44,173 bases of DNA from positions 1 to 44,173 of the forward strand of contig CALITO010000033.1 of the NCBI GenBank assembly GCA_938041455.1. The letters run 5' to 3'. This document shows, piece after piece, positions 1 through 8,354 of this stretch. Source of the stretch: an uncultured bacterium. Lineage in GTDB: Bacteria > Armatimonadota > JACIXR01. A program made the translations under genes and the position numbers. The stretch's first letter is position 1. Each line of letters begins with the position of its first letter. The notes beneath the pieces were generated by a model. The model was given only the letters and a program-made list of their open reading frames with translations, had not been told where the DNA came from and did no database searches.

Positions 1-98
1 GTTTCAATCGCACCATAGTGGAATGGAAATAGTATTGGGCAACTCAGGGTTTTATATATAATAGAGATATCTCAATCGCACTATAGGGAAAGGAAAAT
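1..98 (+). CRISPR. Trailer end of a CRISPR array (one full repeat, one spacer, one degenerate terminal repeat)
   Basis: Positions 1-30 read like a complete 30-nt repeat beginning GTTTCAATC and ending ATGGAAAT. Positions 69-98 match it with several mismatches, mainly in the 3' half. The 38 bp between them (31-68) is a spacer. The degenerate copy marks the leader-distal end, so the array reads left to right and its leader lies beyond the window. The repeat is imperfectly palindromic around a central CAC-CATA-GTG. By the usual type III/I-B rule its last eight bases, ATGGAAAU, would be the crRNA 5' handle. Only one spacer is visible, so array size cannot be judged. The array shares orientation with the csm genes that follow. 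Confidence 0.85.
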
Positions 99-103
99 AT
101 GTA

Positions 104-132
104 TTGACAAAAATTTGGCATCGTATTAATAT
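104..132 (+). promoter_or_regulatory. Sigma70-type promoter of the small-ORF/csm operon
   Basis: TTGACA at 104-109, a 17-bp spacer, and TAATAT at 127-132. The -35 box is a perfect consensus and the -10 box keeps the key first, second and last bases. It starts right after the terminal CRISPR repeat and would initiate near 139, leaving about 35 nt before the ATG at 174. No comparably good promoter lies between here and cas10. Confidence 0.65.
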
Positions 133-173
133 AGCAATAGAAAAGAAATTATCGGGAATAGGAGTATAATTAA

Positions 174-338
174 ATGAAGAAGATGAGAGGATACACCCCT
201 GGAGGAGAAAAGCCCCACCACAGGCTAATTTCTATGCCAAAAAAGCCCAACAAAGGGCAAAGCCTCGCAGTTCCTCCCTCCAACAGCACCCCCTCTCACC
301 AAATCTCAAGCGGTATCATAAAGGTGATAATAATATGA
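174..338 (+). CDS. Small ORF 1 upstream of cas10 (54 aa), unknown
   Basis: I do not recognise this 54-residue protein. It starts at ATG 174 behind GGAG at 161-164 (9-nt spacing) and about 35 nt downstream of a near-consensus promoter. The product is basic and rich in proline, lysine and serine, with a short hydrophobic C-terminus (IIKVIII), and looks largely disordered. Its stop TGA overlaps the ATG of the next small ORF in an ATGA junction, the same coupling seen elsewhere in this csm operon. The reading frame is short enough to arise by chance, so the case rests on the promoter, ribosome binding site and overlap. The alternative is that this is only a long 5' leader of the cas10 transcript. 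Confidence 0.35.
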   Translation: MKKMRGYTPGGEKPHHRLISMPKKPNKGQSLAVPPSNSTPSHQISSGIIKVIII

Positions 339-502
339 GACCAAAACGGCAAAAACTAACCTCTGGCAACCAACTGAGAAGAGTTGCTAAGGTAGCAGAA
401 TCTATACTCCGCTATCTGAAGTATCTTTACATTATCTATATAATGCTTATGTTATTACTTATATTGCAGATAATTAGAAAGTTAGCCGAACATTTCTCTT
501 AG
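335..502 (+). CDS. Small ORF 2 upstream of cas10 (55 aa), predicted single-pass membrane peptide
   Basis: Not a family I recognise. ATG 335 overlaps the preceding stop (ATGA) and follows AGGTGAT at 322-328 with 6-nt spacing. The first 30 residues are strongly basic (MRPKRQK, LRRVAK), followed by an uninterrupted hydrophobic stretch at residues 30-47 and a short charged tail. That pattern fits a peptide with a cytoplasmic basic N-terminus and one transmembrane helix. The gene ends 50 bp before cas10 on the same strand, so it probably shares the csm transcript. Small membrane proteins are known ancillary partners of some type III systems and are also common as toxins. Either role is inference. 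A chance ORF remains possible. Confidence 0.4.
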   Translation: MRPKRQKLTSGNQLRRVAKVAESILRYLKYLYIIYIMLMLLLILQIIRKLAEHFS

Positions 503-552
503 AAGTAAAAGCAAATTACTTAAGGAAAGGCAGTAAAGCAGGAGGGCGAAAA

Positions 553-2904
553 GTGAATAAATTTTCAAAAGAAGAAGAAAGACAAATCCTTCTCTTTGCC
601 TCCCTCCTTCACGATATCGGTAAGCTCGTCCAAAGAGCAAACCCCGACCCCTCTCAAAAAACACATAGCCAGTTTGGAGCAGATTGGTTCGCCAATCGCT
701 TCCCCCACGATCTTCTACCTCCCCGCCTCAGACCGCCAATTGAAAGCCTCATCTACAACCATCACAACTCTACCGCCCCTCAATTGGAAAACCTCCATAA
801 AATCCTCCAAGAAGCAGATTACCTCAGCGCAGGTGAACGCCCGGAAAAAGAAGACCCCTATAAGGACGAAAAGGGCAGATGGAGAAACTGGGAAATACCG
901 CTCCGCTCTATCCTCTCCCAGGTCCAATTGGAAGGGAAACCTCCCCCCTCACCCTCCTATTGGAAACTTCAATCCCTAACCTCCTCCTTCACCCACCCCC
1001 TTCCCAGAGATTCCGCCATACCCTCCCAAACTGACTATGAAGAAATCCTCCAAACCCTCAACCAAAATATATCCCCCATCAAAAGCCTTCCCGCCCTGCT
1101 CGCCCTCCTGGAAGAATGCCTTACCTTCGTCCCCTCCGAAACGAGGGAAGTCTTAAAAGATGGCTTGCCCGTCACCGAGAAAGACCCCGATATCTCACTC
1201 TACGACCACTTAAAGCTTACATCCGCCATCGCTCTCTCACTCTACGATGGGGAAGAAAGGGAATTCCTCCTCTTAAGAGGTGATATCTCCGGCGTCCAGA
1301 ATTTCATCTACACCATATCCTCTAAAGGTGCCTTGAAGAGCCTCCGCGCCCGCTCCCTCTATATTGAACTCCTCTCTAACCACATCCCCGCCCTCATCTT
1401 GGAAGAGTTCAAACTCCCTCCCACCAACCTCGTCTTCTGCGGCGGCGCCCACTTCACACTCCTCCTCCCCAATACCCAAAACGCTGAGGAAATCCTCCAG
1501 AAAATGAGAGAAAAGGTCAATGCCTGGCTTTGGGAAAATTTCAGGGGAAAACTATATTTAGCCCTCCAATGGCTACCCCTCTCTAAGGAAGAAATCGTGG
1601 GGAAAGGCCTGGTTCAAAAGCAAGGAGAATTATCATCCCTTATAGAAGAGGAAAAACTTCGCAAATTCGCCCAACTCCCCCACCTCTTCCAACCCCTGGA
1701 AGTGAAGGAGGGAAGATGCAAGGATAATAAAGAACATATTGTCTATGAGTGCGATGTCTGCCGAGCCTCAGCAGATGAGTTTCGCTCGCCTTTAGAAGGA
1801 GAAGAGCACCTTCACCTTTGCCCCTTGTGCTACTCCCTCTTCAAAGTGGGGAGGGACATTCCCAAATTAAAAAATCCCTGCTTCGTTGCTCTCCCCGATG
1901 GTGATATCCCCTTGCCCGGTTCATCCTATAAACTGATGGAGATAAAGGAACTCGAGCCCTGTCTTCCCAAGACGGAGAGGATTTTCGCCCTAAACGCTGA
2001 ACCGAGCTCGCTTCCCTTTCATCCCCATATCTATTTCCTCCCCCTTGCCCGCTATATAAAACGGAATGAAAAGGGGGAAGGCTATGATCTGGAGGAATTT
2101 TCTGAAGCCGCTAAGGGGGCAAAGAGGATTGGCGTTCTCCGTTTGGATGTTGACCATCTGGGCAGGATTTTCAGCAGAGGATTGGGGGAGAATTACTCCT
2201 TCTCCCGCATCGCCACACTATCCCGCTTCCTCACCATCTTCTTCAAAACATATGTGGATGATAGGCTGAAGGATAAAAATGTTGCGGTAATTTACTCGGG
2301 CGGGGATGATGCCTTCATAGTGGGCGCCTGGGACGATGTCCTGGAAAGCGCCTTTGAAATTCAGGAGAAGTTCTCCCAGTTCACCCAAAATCCCTCCTTC
2401 ACTATATCTGCTGGCTACCTGGCCACCCATCCAAAGAGCCCCCTTTATCAACTGGCAGAGAGAAGTGGGAAGTTAGAAGAATCCGCCAAGGAATCGGGAA
2501 GAGATAGCTTCGCTATCTTCCTCTCCAAAAGGGAGGAAAACTTCAGGGAACAATTTCGGAAAGAGCCCACCTGGAATGAGTGCCGTAAGATAAAGGGATG
2601 GAAGGAGGAGATACTGAAGAATTTCGCTCGGGAAAAAGGGACTTTTTATGAGTTGGAGTTGCCTCGCTCCCTTTTATACCGCTTGATGGAGATAAGCAGG
2701 CAATGGCAAAGGGGAGAGAGCATCTATCCCTACATCTATTTGATTTATCTCAAGGGGAAGATGAGGGAAAACTTGAGGAAGATAAAAAAGGAGGACAAAT
2801 GGCCCCAACTCGCCAACATTTTGGGGAAGGATAACATCCCCCATTTCATCCATCTGTTCCATTGGATAGACCCCTTGGTAAGAGAAAAAGGAGGTGAAAG
2901 TTAA
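553..2904 (+). CDS. cas10: Cas10/Csm1, type III-A CRISPR large subunit with HD and GGDD motifs
   Basis: Large subunit of the Csm interference complex. On target RNA binding it degrades ssDNA through its HD domain and makes cyclic oligoadenylate from ATP in its palm domain. The 783-aa product starts at GTG 553 behind GGAGGG (541-546, 6-nt spacing). The HD motif is H20-D21 in LLHDIGK. A palm/Cas10 signature GDISGVQNFIY lies near residues 238-250. A zinc-binding insertion has CxxC at 400/403 and CPLC at 423/426. The cyclase motif YSGGDD is at residues 581-586. Both catalytic centres therefore look intact, which fits the CARF-HEPN effector at the end of the operon. Length is normal for Csm1. csm2 follows directly at the stop codon. 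Confidence 0.96.
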   Translation: MNKFSKEEERQILLFASLLHDIGKLVQRANPDPSQKTHSQFGADWFANRFPHDLLPPRLRPPIESLIYNHHNSTAPQLENLHKILQEADYLSAGERPEKEDPYKDEKGRWRNWEIPLRSILSQVQLEGKPPPSPSYWKLQSLTSSFTHPLPRDSAIPSQTDYEEILQTLNQNISPIKSLPALLALLEECLTFVPSETREVLKDGLPVTEKDPDISLYDHLKLTSAIALSLYDGEEREFLLLRGDISGVQNFIYTISSKGALKSLRARSLYIELLSNHIPALILEEFKLPPTNLVFCGGAHFTLLLPNTQNAEEILQKMREKVNAWLWENFRGKLYLALQWLPLSKEEIVGKGLVQKQGELSSLIEEEKLRKFAQLPHLFQPLEVKEGRCKDNKEHIVYECDVCRASADEFRSPLEGEEHLHLCPLCYSLFKVGRDIPKLKNPCFVALPDGDIPLPGSSYKLMEIKELEPCLPKTERIFALNAEPSSLPFHPHIYFLPLARYIKRNEKGEGYDLEEFSEAAKGAKRIGVLRLDVDHLGRIFSRGLGENYSFSRIATLSRFLTIFFKTYVDDRLKDKNVAVIYSGGDDAFIVGAWDDVLESAFEIQEKFSQFTQNPSFTISAGYLATHPKSPLYQLAERSGKLEESAKESGRDSFAIFLSKREENFREQFRKEPTWNECRKIKGWKEEILKNFAREKGTFYELELPRSLLYRLMEISRQWQRGESIYPYIYLIYLKGKMRENLRKIKKEDKWPQLANILGKDNIPHFIHLFHWIDPLVREKGGES

Positions 2905-3339
2905 ATGAGTTTCCAAGAAAGAAGACCATATAGAGAGGAGCAGAAGGGACCAGGAATTTACGAGAAATGTGGAAACTACATACAACAGCGTGGTAATTTA
3001 AAAGAGGCTGAAATGGAGAAGTTGTTGGAGTTCTTGGAAAAGATAGGAGAGGATTTGGCGAGGGAAGTCAAGATGGCCCAATTGAGGAGGCTTTTAGATG
3101 CTTTTGAGAAACTGAAATCCGCTGTGAGGACGAGAAAAGGGCTGAATATTCGGGAGGAGACGCAAATTTTGAAGATTCACCTTGCTTATGCGGCAGGAAG
3201 AGAAAGAGCTCTCAGACCCCTTGAGAAGCTTTTGGCGTCAGCTATTGACAAAGTTCGGGATGAAGAAGATTTCAAGAGATTATCCCAGTTAATAGAGGGG
3301 TTAATCGCTTATCATAAGTTTTATGGAGGAGGTGATTGA
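2905..3339 (+). CDS. csm2: Csm2, type III-A small subunit
   Basis: Small alpha-helical subunit that lines the crRNA-target duplex in the Csm complex. The 144-aa product is helical and highly charged. It carries the family-typical middle motif HLAYAAGR (around residue 92) and a C-terminal YHKFYGG. ATG 2905 follows the cas10 stop with no gap and has a strong GGAGGTGA at 2890-2897 (7-nt spacing) inside the cas10 end. Presence of Csm2 rather than Cmr5 assigns the locus to subtype III-A. The N-terminal 20 residues are charged and probably flexible. Confidence 0.92.
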   Translation: MSFQERRPYREEQKGPGIYEKCGNYIQQRGNLKEAEMEKLLEFLEKIGEDLAREVKMAQLRRLLDAFEKLKSAVRTRKGLNIREETQILKIHLAYAAGRERALRPLEKLLASAIDKVRDEEDFKRLSQLIEGLIAYHKFYGGGD

Positions 3340-3341
3340 AT

Positions 3342-4109
3342 GTGAAGAATGAAAGGCCCGTTCTCGCTAAAGTGATAATAGAGGGGCAAATGGAGTGCCT
3401 TACCGGGCTCCACATAGGGGCGAGGAGGGAGGCTATGAAGATAGGGGGTATAGACTCGCCGGTTGTGCGCGACCCCATAACGGAGTTCCCCTATGTGCCG
3501 GGAAGTTCCCTAAAAGGCAAGATGCGCTCCCTCTTGGAGCGGAAAATGGGGAAGGAATTCAACCGTGACATAGGTGGCGTCAAAATCCACTCCTGCACGG
3601 ATAGGGAATGCGAGATATGCCGGCTGTTCGGCTCCACCGCGGAGGGGGAAGGGGGTGAGAACATTCCCTCCCGCCTCGCCGTGCGAGACCTATTTCTCAC
3701 AGAGGAAAGCAAGGAGAAACTGGAGGGGATAGAGACAGGGCTCCTCTATACCGAGTGGAAGTTTGAGAACGCCATAGATAGAGTTACCTCCGCCGCCAAC
3801 CCCCGCCAGATAGAGCGAGTGCCAGCGGGCTCAGTCTTCAAACTGGATATAATTTATACAGTGGAGAATATGGAGCATCTGGAAGAGGATTTGAGAAACC
3901 TCCTCTCCGCTATGCGCCTTTTGGAGGACGATTACCTCGGCGGACACGGCTCAAGAGGCTACGGAAAAGTCAAGTTCCAACTCTCCAAAATAGAGTATCG
4001 CAAGAGCGAATGGTATTTAACAGGCAAGGACGAAGATAAAAAGGAATGGAAAGTCCAAAGCATAGATGAGGCAATTGCCAAACTCCAGGAGATAGTGAAA
4101 TTCCAATAA
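3342..4109 (+). CDS. csm3: Csm3, type III-A backbone RNase
   Basis: RAMP-fold backbone subunit that repeats along the crRNA and cuts target RNA every six nucleotides. The GLHIG motif is followed by IGGIDSPVVRDP. The Asp in IGGID (D38 with this start) matches the known catalytic residue position of Csm3. PYVPGSSLKGKMRS then supplies the usual crRNA-contacting loop. I chose GTG 3342 because GGAGGTGA at 3328-3335 sits 6 nt upstream. An in-frame TTG at 3336 directly abuts the Shine-Dalgarno and is less likely. The protein is 255 aa, normal for the family. It has a CxxC-type group (CTDRECEIC) that may bind zinc. The stop overlaps the ATG of csm4 by one base. Confidence 0.95.
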   Translation: MKNERPVLAKVIIEGQMECLTGLHIGARREAMKIGGIDSPVVRDPITEFPYVPGSSLKGKMRSLLERKMGKEFNRDIGGVKIHSCTDRECEICRLFGSTAEGEGGENIPSRLAVRDLFLTEESKEKLEGIETGLLYTEWKFENAIDRVTSAANPRQIERVPAGSVFKLDIIYTVENMEHLEEDLRNLLSAMRLLEDDYLGGHGSRGYGKVKFQLSKIEYRKSEWYLTGKDEDKKEWKVQSIDEAIAKLQEIVKFQ

Positions 4110-5032
4110 TGAAAGAGTTCCTCGTCAAACTAAAACCTATCTCTCCCTTCCACTTAGGAGAGGTGGGGATTGGATTGGAGGGAAGTTTATCCTATGTCCC
4201 CTCCGACCTCCTCTTTTCCTCTCTCGCCAACGCCTATGCCCAACTTTATGGCAAAGGGGAAGTGGAATCTCTCTTAAATTCCTTCCTCTCCTCCCCGCCA
4301 TTCCTCATCTCCTCCGCCTTTCCCTTCTATAAAGAAACTCTCTTCTTCCCTCGCCCCCTCATCCCTCCTAAACTGGAAGATAGGGAGAAATTAAAGGATT
4401 TGAAGAAAAGGAGTTTCCTCCCCTACGGGGTTTTTGAGAAATGGATAAGGGGGGAAGGGCTCCCCTCCCCAGAGGTTGAAGGAGGGGGTTTGCCTAAGAA
4501 GGAACTCCTGCCAAGCGTTGTCCTGGATAGGTCAAATATGCGCTCCCAAATCTATCACCGTTCCGCCCTCTTCTTCCCCAAGGAAGGGGGACTGTTCTTC
4601 CTCCTCCGCCTTTATGAGGAGGGTTTGGAAAAAAAGATAAGGGGAGCTCTCCAATTTCTGGGAGATGTGGGAATAGGAGGAGAGCGTTCCCTGGGTTATG
4701 GACGCTTCAAGGTCTACTCCTTTGAGGAAACTTCCTTACTTCCCCCTCCAACCGATTCCTCCCCTACCCTCACCCTCAGCCTCGTGGTCCCTTCCCTAAA
4801 TGAGGTTGACCTTTCCTCCTCCTACTACCAATTGGTCCTCAGAAGCGGTTGGATTTCCTCCCCCTTCTCTTTCAGACAAACTCGGAGGAAGGCAGTGTGG
4901 ATGCTCGGGGAAGGCTCGGTTTTCCCTAACCCCGTTAGGGGACAACTAATTGAACTAACCCCCCAGGGCTTCCCCCATAAAGTCTATCGCTATGCCCTTG
5001 CCTTTCCCCTGGAGGTGGTGTTGAGTGCTTAA
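4109..5032 (+). CDS. csm4: Csm4, crRNA 5'-handle-binding subunit
   Basis: RAMP protein that caps the 5' handle end of the crRNA and holds Cas10. The 307-aa product begins with the RAMP motif KLKPISPFHLGEVG. It ends its first half with a glycine-rich loop GDVGIGGERSLGYGRF characteristic of Csm4/Cas5-group RAMPs. ATG 4109 overlaps the csm3 stop (TAATG), implying translational coupling. The next gene starts 8 bp before its stop. Identification rests on the RAMP motifs plus position between csm3 and csm5. No catalytic role is expected. Confidence 0.92.
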   Translation: MKEFLVKLKPISPFHLGEVGIGLEGSLSYVPSDLLFSSLANAYAQLYGKGEVESLLNSFLSSPPFLISSAFPFYKETLFFPRPLIPPKLEDREKLKDLKKRSFLPYGVFEKWIRGEGLPSPEVEGGGLPKKELLPSVVLDRSNMRSQIYHRSALFFPKEGGLFFLLRLYEEGLEKKIRGALQFLGDVGIGGERSLGYGRFKVYSFEETSLLPPPTDSSPTLTLSLVVPSLNEVDLSSSYYQLVLRSGWISSPFSFRQTRRKAVWMLGEGSVFPNPVRGQLIELTPQGFPHKVYRYALAFPLEVVLSA

Positions 5033-6146
5033 AGTTCATAAGTTTCGCCTCATCCCCTTATCTCCACTTCACATAGGTGGTAGATTCCAAGCCCTATTCC
5101 CCTTTGAATATATAATTTGGGAGGGGAAACTCATTGTGATAAGGGAGGATGAAGTGGGGAAGCTTCTTCAAAGGGAGGGGCTTTTGAACGACTTCCTCCG
5201 AAGATTCGGAGAATCCGCCTTCTCCCTCACGGACTATCTGAAGGAGAGGAGGCTTCTATCCTCCGAACTTGTGGAGGAACTCACCCTTTACTCCTGCTTG
5301 CTCTCTCCGGGGATATCCCTCAGAGGGGACAAGCGGATTCGTCCCTTCACCAGGGATGCCTATCAGCGACCCTATATTCCGGGAACTGCTATAAAAGGCG
5401 CTATGCGCACCGCATTGTGGTATCACGCAATGAAGTCCGATGACGAATTGAGGGAGAAACGGTTAAAGCAGTTATTAAGAGAGAGGAAGAGAAAGGAAAG
5501 AATTGACGACGAATTGGACAAGGATATTTTTGAAGGATATAGGCTGAGAAATATGGAGAGGTCTCCCAACACCGACATACTGAGGGTTATAAAGGTGGGC
5601 GATGCCCAGCCTTGGGAGAGGGATTCCCTCTATGTGGGGGAGGAGGAGACGCTCGCCAATGACAAACCTCGTCCCGATATCTCCATCTATTTGGAGTATC
5701 AGAAAGAAGAAGAGCAAACATCTTTCAGCCTGACATTTGATGAGGAACTCTTCCAAAAGTTTAAAGAGACGGGAAGAAGGCTTCTATTTGATGGTCTGGA
5801 GGATTTCTTGAAAAAAGTTGATGCTTTTTATAGGGAGGTGGCAAGGGAAGAGGTGGCAAGGGAAGAAGAGAAGAAAGGGGAGAAAGTGAGCAGAGATTTT
5901 TACAGTCGGCTTTTGGAAAAGACAAAAGATGCTGGTTATCTTCTGCGGATAGGCTGGGGAGGTGGGCTTCCCTCCATCACAATTTGGCTCGCTCTCTCCC
6001 AGGAGTTAAGGGAAACGATGAGGAAGGAATTCTTCAAGAAAAGTCGGAGGGATAAGTTCCCTCTGACGAGAAGGTTTCTTAAAAGAAGGGACAAAGAACC
6101 TTATGCTCCCTTCGGTTGGGTGATATTGAAGGAGGTGAAAGGATGA
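5025..6146 (+). CDS. csm5: Csm5, RAMP subunit at the crRNA 3' end
   Basis: RAMP subunit that caps the 3' side of the Csm filament and helps crRNA maturation. The 373-aa product opens with KFRLIPLSPLHIGG and contains YIPGTAIKGAMRTAL near residues 118-132, both typical of Csm5. A lysine/arginine- and glutamate-rich segment (around residues 140-170) and a second charged stretch (around 275-290) look like mobile insertions. GTG 5025 is 6 nt behind GGAGGTGG (5011-5018) and overlaps the csm4 end. The stop overlaps the start of the downstream effector in an ATGA junction. Confidence 0.92.
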   Translation: MLKVHKFRLIPLSPLHIGGRFQALFPFEYIIWEGKLIVIREDEVGKLLQREGLLNDFLRRFGESAFSLTDYLKERRLLSSELVEELTLYSCLLSPGISLRGDKRIRPFTRDAYQRPYIPGTAIKGAMRTALWYHAMKSDDELREKRLKQLLRERKRKERIDDELDKDIFEGYRLRNMERSPNTDILRVIKVGDAQPWERDSLYVGEEETLANDKPRPDISIYLEYQKEEEQTSFSLTFDEELFQKFKETGRRLLFDGLEDFLKKVDAFYREVAREEVAREEEKKGEKVSRDFYSRLLEKTKDAGYLLRIGWGGGLPSITIWLALSQELRETMRKEFFKKSRRDKFPLTRRFLKRRDKEPYAPFGWVILKEVKG

Positions 6147-7423
6147 AAAAAAAGAGAATACTTCTCTTAACCGTGGGAGGAAGCCTTGCCCCCCTCGTCA
6201 CATCAATTAAACAACTTCAGCCTGATTTCGCCACTTTCATTTGTAGTGAGGATACAGAGACCCCAGGGTCATATACACAGATACCCGATATTTTGCAAGA
6301 GGTAGGGGGGATAGAGCACGAGAAAATCTTGGTTTCCCCTGATGGTCCCGAGGATTGTATAGGCAAGATTATGGGTAAAGTAGAGAGCCTCCGTAAGGAA
6401 AACCCCGACGCGGAGATTATGGCGGATTATACCGGGGGAACGAAGACGATGAGCGCCTCCCTTTTCTGGGTTGCTATTCATCAAAATCTGCAACTCTTCC
6501 TCACGACGGGGTTAAGGCGAGACTTAATTGCTGTCGTTGAAGGGGAGACTACTCGCCGCCTCCCCCTTTCCTTCCCCTATTATGAAGAATTGTTAGAGAA
6601 TGTCGATTCGCTGTTGAAAAGGTTTGATTATGCGAGTGCGGGAGAAATGTTCCACTTCGCCCTCGCCAATTATCCCTTCTCCCCCGATGAGGCGAACGAT
6701 TTGCAAAGGAAACTGGAAATCGTAGAGATCTTTAGGCTTTGGGATGTCTATGACCATCTCGGTGCTTTCCGGAGAGCTCAACCTTATAGAAAAGCCCTCT
6801 GGAAGGATTATATGTGCTTTTGGGATAAGGTTATCGGGGATAGGATGAAGATGGAAGAGGATTTCAAGAAGGAAGTTGAGGAGAGGAAAATCAATATAGT
6901 AGCGAAGGATGCCCCCACAAAATACGCTGTAGTGCAAGATTTGCTATTGAATGGGGAGCGCTGTGCTAAAAGGGAAAGATATGACGATGCCACCGCCAGG
7001 CTCTACAGAGCTGTGGAGGTGCTTGCCCAGATAAGATTGTTCACCAAATATGGAATTAACTCGAGCAACCTGGATATAAACAAAATCCCCGAAGATAAAA
7101 GAGAGAAATACGAGAGGAAAAAGGACAGGGAAGGAAAGATCAAGTTAGGTTTATTTGACGATTACGAGCTCCTCTATGATTTTGGGGATGAAGTGGGGAA
7201 GAAATTTAAGGAGGGAGATGTTAGGGGAGCCTTGGAGCGGAGAAATCAAAGCATCCTTGCTCACGGATTCAAGAGCATAAATGGAAAGGATTATAAAAAA
7301 ATAAAAGAAAAGATAGAGGGTTTCATCAAGGGATGTTTGAGAGAATTGTTGGGGGAAAAATATGGGGAGCCTAAGCAGTTGCCGAGTAGTTTGGAAGAGA
7401 TAGAGAAACTATTAGAGGCATAG
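6143..7423 (+). CDS. csm6: Csm6-like CARF-HEPN effector (TIGR02710/Cas02710-type)
   Basis: Predicted cyclic-oligoadenylate-activated RNase. The N-terminal CARF domain starts ILLLTVGGS (residues 6-14) and has the second ligand-binding motif DYTGGTKTM at 95-103. The C-terminal helical domain carries the HEPN catalytic pattern R367-x6-H374 (RNQSILAH). Together these match the TIGR02710 family of Csm6-like proteins. I prefer ATG 6143, which overlaps the csm5 stop as ATGA and follows GGAGGTGA at 6131-6138; this gives 426 aa. An upstream in-frame start at 6116 lies within csm5 and lacks a ribosome binding site. It is the last intact gene of the csm operon. Ring size of the activating nucleotide cannot be told from sequence. 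Confidence 0.88.
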   Translation: MKKKRILLLTVGGSLAPLVTSIKQLQPDFATFICSEDTETPGSYTQIPDILQEVGGIEHEKILVSPDGPEDCIGKIMGKVESLRKENPDAEIMADYTGGTKTMSASLFWVAIHQNLQLFLTTGLRRDLIAVVEGETTRRLPLSFPYYEELLENVDSLLKRFDYASAGEMFHFALANYPFSPDEANDLQRKLEIVEIFRLWDVYDHLGAFRRAQPYRKALWKDYMCFWDKVIGDRMKMEEDFKKEVEERKINIVAKDAPTKYAVVQDLLLNGERCAKRERYDDATARLYRAVEVLAQIRLFTKYGINSSNLDINKIPEDKREKYERKKDREGKIKLGLFDDYELLYDFGDEVGKKFKEGDVRGALERRNQSILAHGFKSINGKDYKKIKEKIEGFIKGCLRELLGEKYGEPKQLPSSLEEIEKLLEA

Positions 7424-7453
7424 CCTTCCCCAAAGCCTTTCCCCCGGGTTAGA

Positions 7454-7477
7454 TAAATGCCCTTGCCTCAGACGATC
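7454..7477 (+). repeat. 24-bp imperfect direct repeat, copy A
   Basis: Matches copy B at 8616-8639 at 21 of 24 positions, including 13 identical consecutive bases (GCCTCAGACGATC). Copy B is the extreme 3' end of the permease gene. Copy A, read on the minus strand, would encode a related C-terminus (DRLRQGHL versus DRLRRRRL) but no permease body is attached. Confidence 0.55.
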
Positions 7478-8185
7478 AGAAGAGGTGATTCGTTTATTAA
7501 GCGCCCACATCCCCGCAACTGGGATAAAAAAACTGCGAATGAAAAACCCTCTATTGAAGCAACTAAACTAAAGGTAGGACTTTGGCTTCAAGGTCTCGGC
7601 TGTAGAATTTACCAAAAGGAACATAGCGACCTTGCACCAAATTGGGGTTTGTTCTAGGTTGAAGGTGCCCGAGGAAGGAAACCCGACTTATTGATAGAGG
7701 GTGATTTATACGCTAAGACCGAACGGCGCGGGAGAACTTATATCGCTGTGGTGATAAAGATTGGATGGGAACACAGAGAAATTTCCGATGATTTAGAAGG
7801 GATCTTAGATTGTTTTGTGGATTACTGCAAGGGAACTAAATATTATGGGGAAGGTAAGACCGCTGATGTCTTCGCTATTGTCCTTGCCACTTATTACTCT
7901 CCGGATGGATACTTATATCGCTTTGAGGAGAACCTGCCAACCGATTTCGTTCACGCGTGGGATGCATCACCAGTTACCTTCACGCTTTCCCGAGCGATGT
8001 GGCGTATGCGCAAACGAGAACTTAAACCGCTTCCCCTTTCTTGGCAACCTCCCCAAGTAGGAACCCTTACTAAGAATATGCGACCTCCCGACTCCGAATT
8101 ACGATATGATGCCGAATTATTACTTTCTGAAAAGCCTTGGTCTTGGGGGATGGGTTGGGGGAGGAGGAGGAGATTTCGCCCTTAG
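7457..8185 (+). pseudogene. Decayed PD-(D/E)XK-like nuclease interrupted by an in-frame TAG
   Basis: Two open segments in one frame, 7457-7654 and 7658-8182, are separated by a single TAG at 7655-7657. Reading through it gives about 242 residues. Just after the stop is GARGRKPDLLIEG, then TYIAVVIKIGW, the spacing expected for a PD...(E/D)xK nuclease core. The position normally holding Glu before x-Lys appears to be Val, so the active site looks lost as well. There is no ribosome binding site before ATG 7457, and the preceding in-frame codon is a stop. It follows the CARF-HEPN gene by 33 bp on the same strand, suggesting a former accessory nuclease of the CRISPR locus. Family assignment is inference from motif spacing. 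A stop-codon sequencing error is an alternative, but would not explain the missing Glu. Confidence 0.55.
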
Positions 8186-8281
8186 GTCCGCTCTTTGCCC
8201 AAGAGAGCCTTCACTCCCTCTATTTGTCTCAGACCACATAAAATAATCCAATAAAATCTTTAATAATAAAAGCCATCTGTG

Positions 8282-8310
8282 TTGATTTTTCTCATATAAA
8301 GGATTATAAT
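8282..8310 (+). promoter_or_regulatory. Promoter of the winged-helix gene
   Basis: TTGATT at 8282-8287, a 17-bp spacer, and a perfect TATAAT at 8305-8310. Transcription would start near 8317, about 38 nt before the ATG at 8355, which has GGAGGT at 8342-8347. The remaining sequence between 8186 and 8281 shows nothing else recognisable. Confidence 0.65.
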
Positions 8311-8354
8311 TATTCTAAAAAATAAGTATTTATAAATAGACGGAGGTAATTCAA

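Noticed and set aside
439-444. TATAAT-like box inside the second small ORF as a cas10-proximal promoter
   Set aside because: No acceptable -35 box at 16-18 bp; the promoter at 104-132 is far better.
3336-3341. TTG 3336 as the csm3 start
   Set aside because: It directly abuts the Shine-Dalgarno; GTG 3342 has proper 6-nt spacing and keeps all family motifs.
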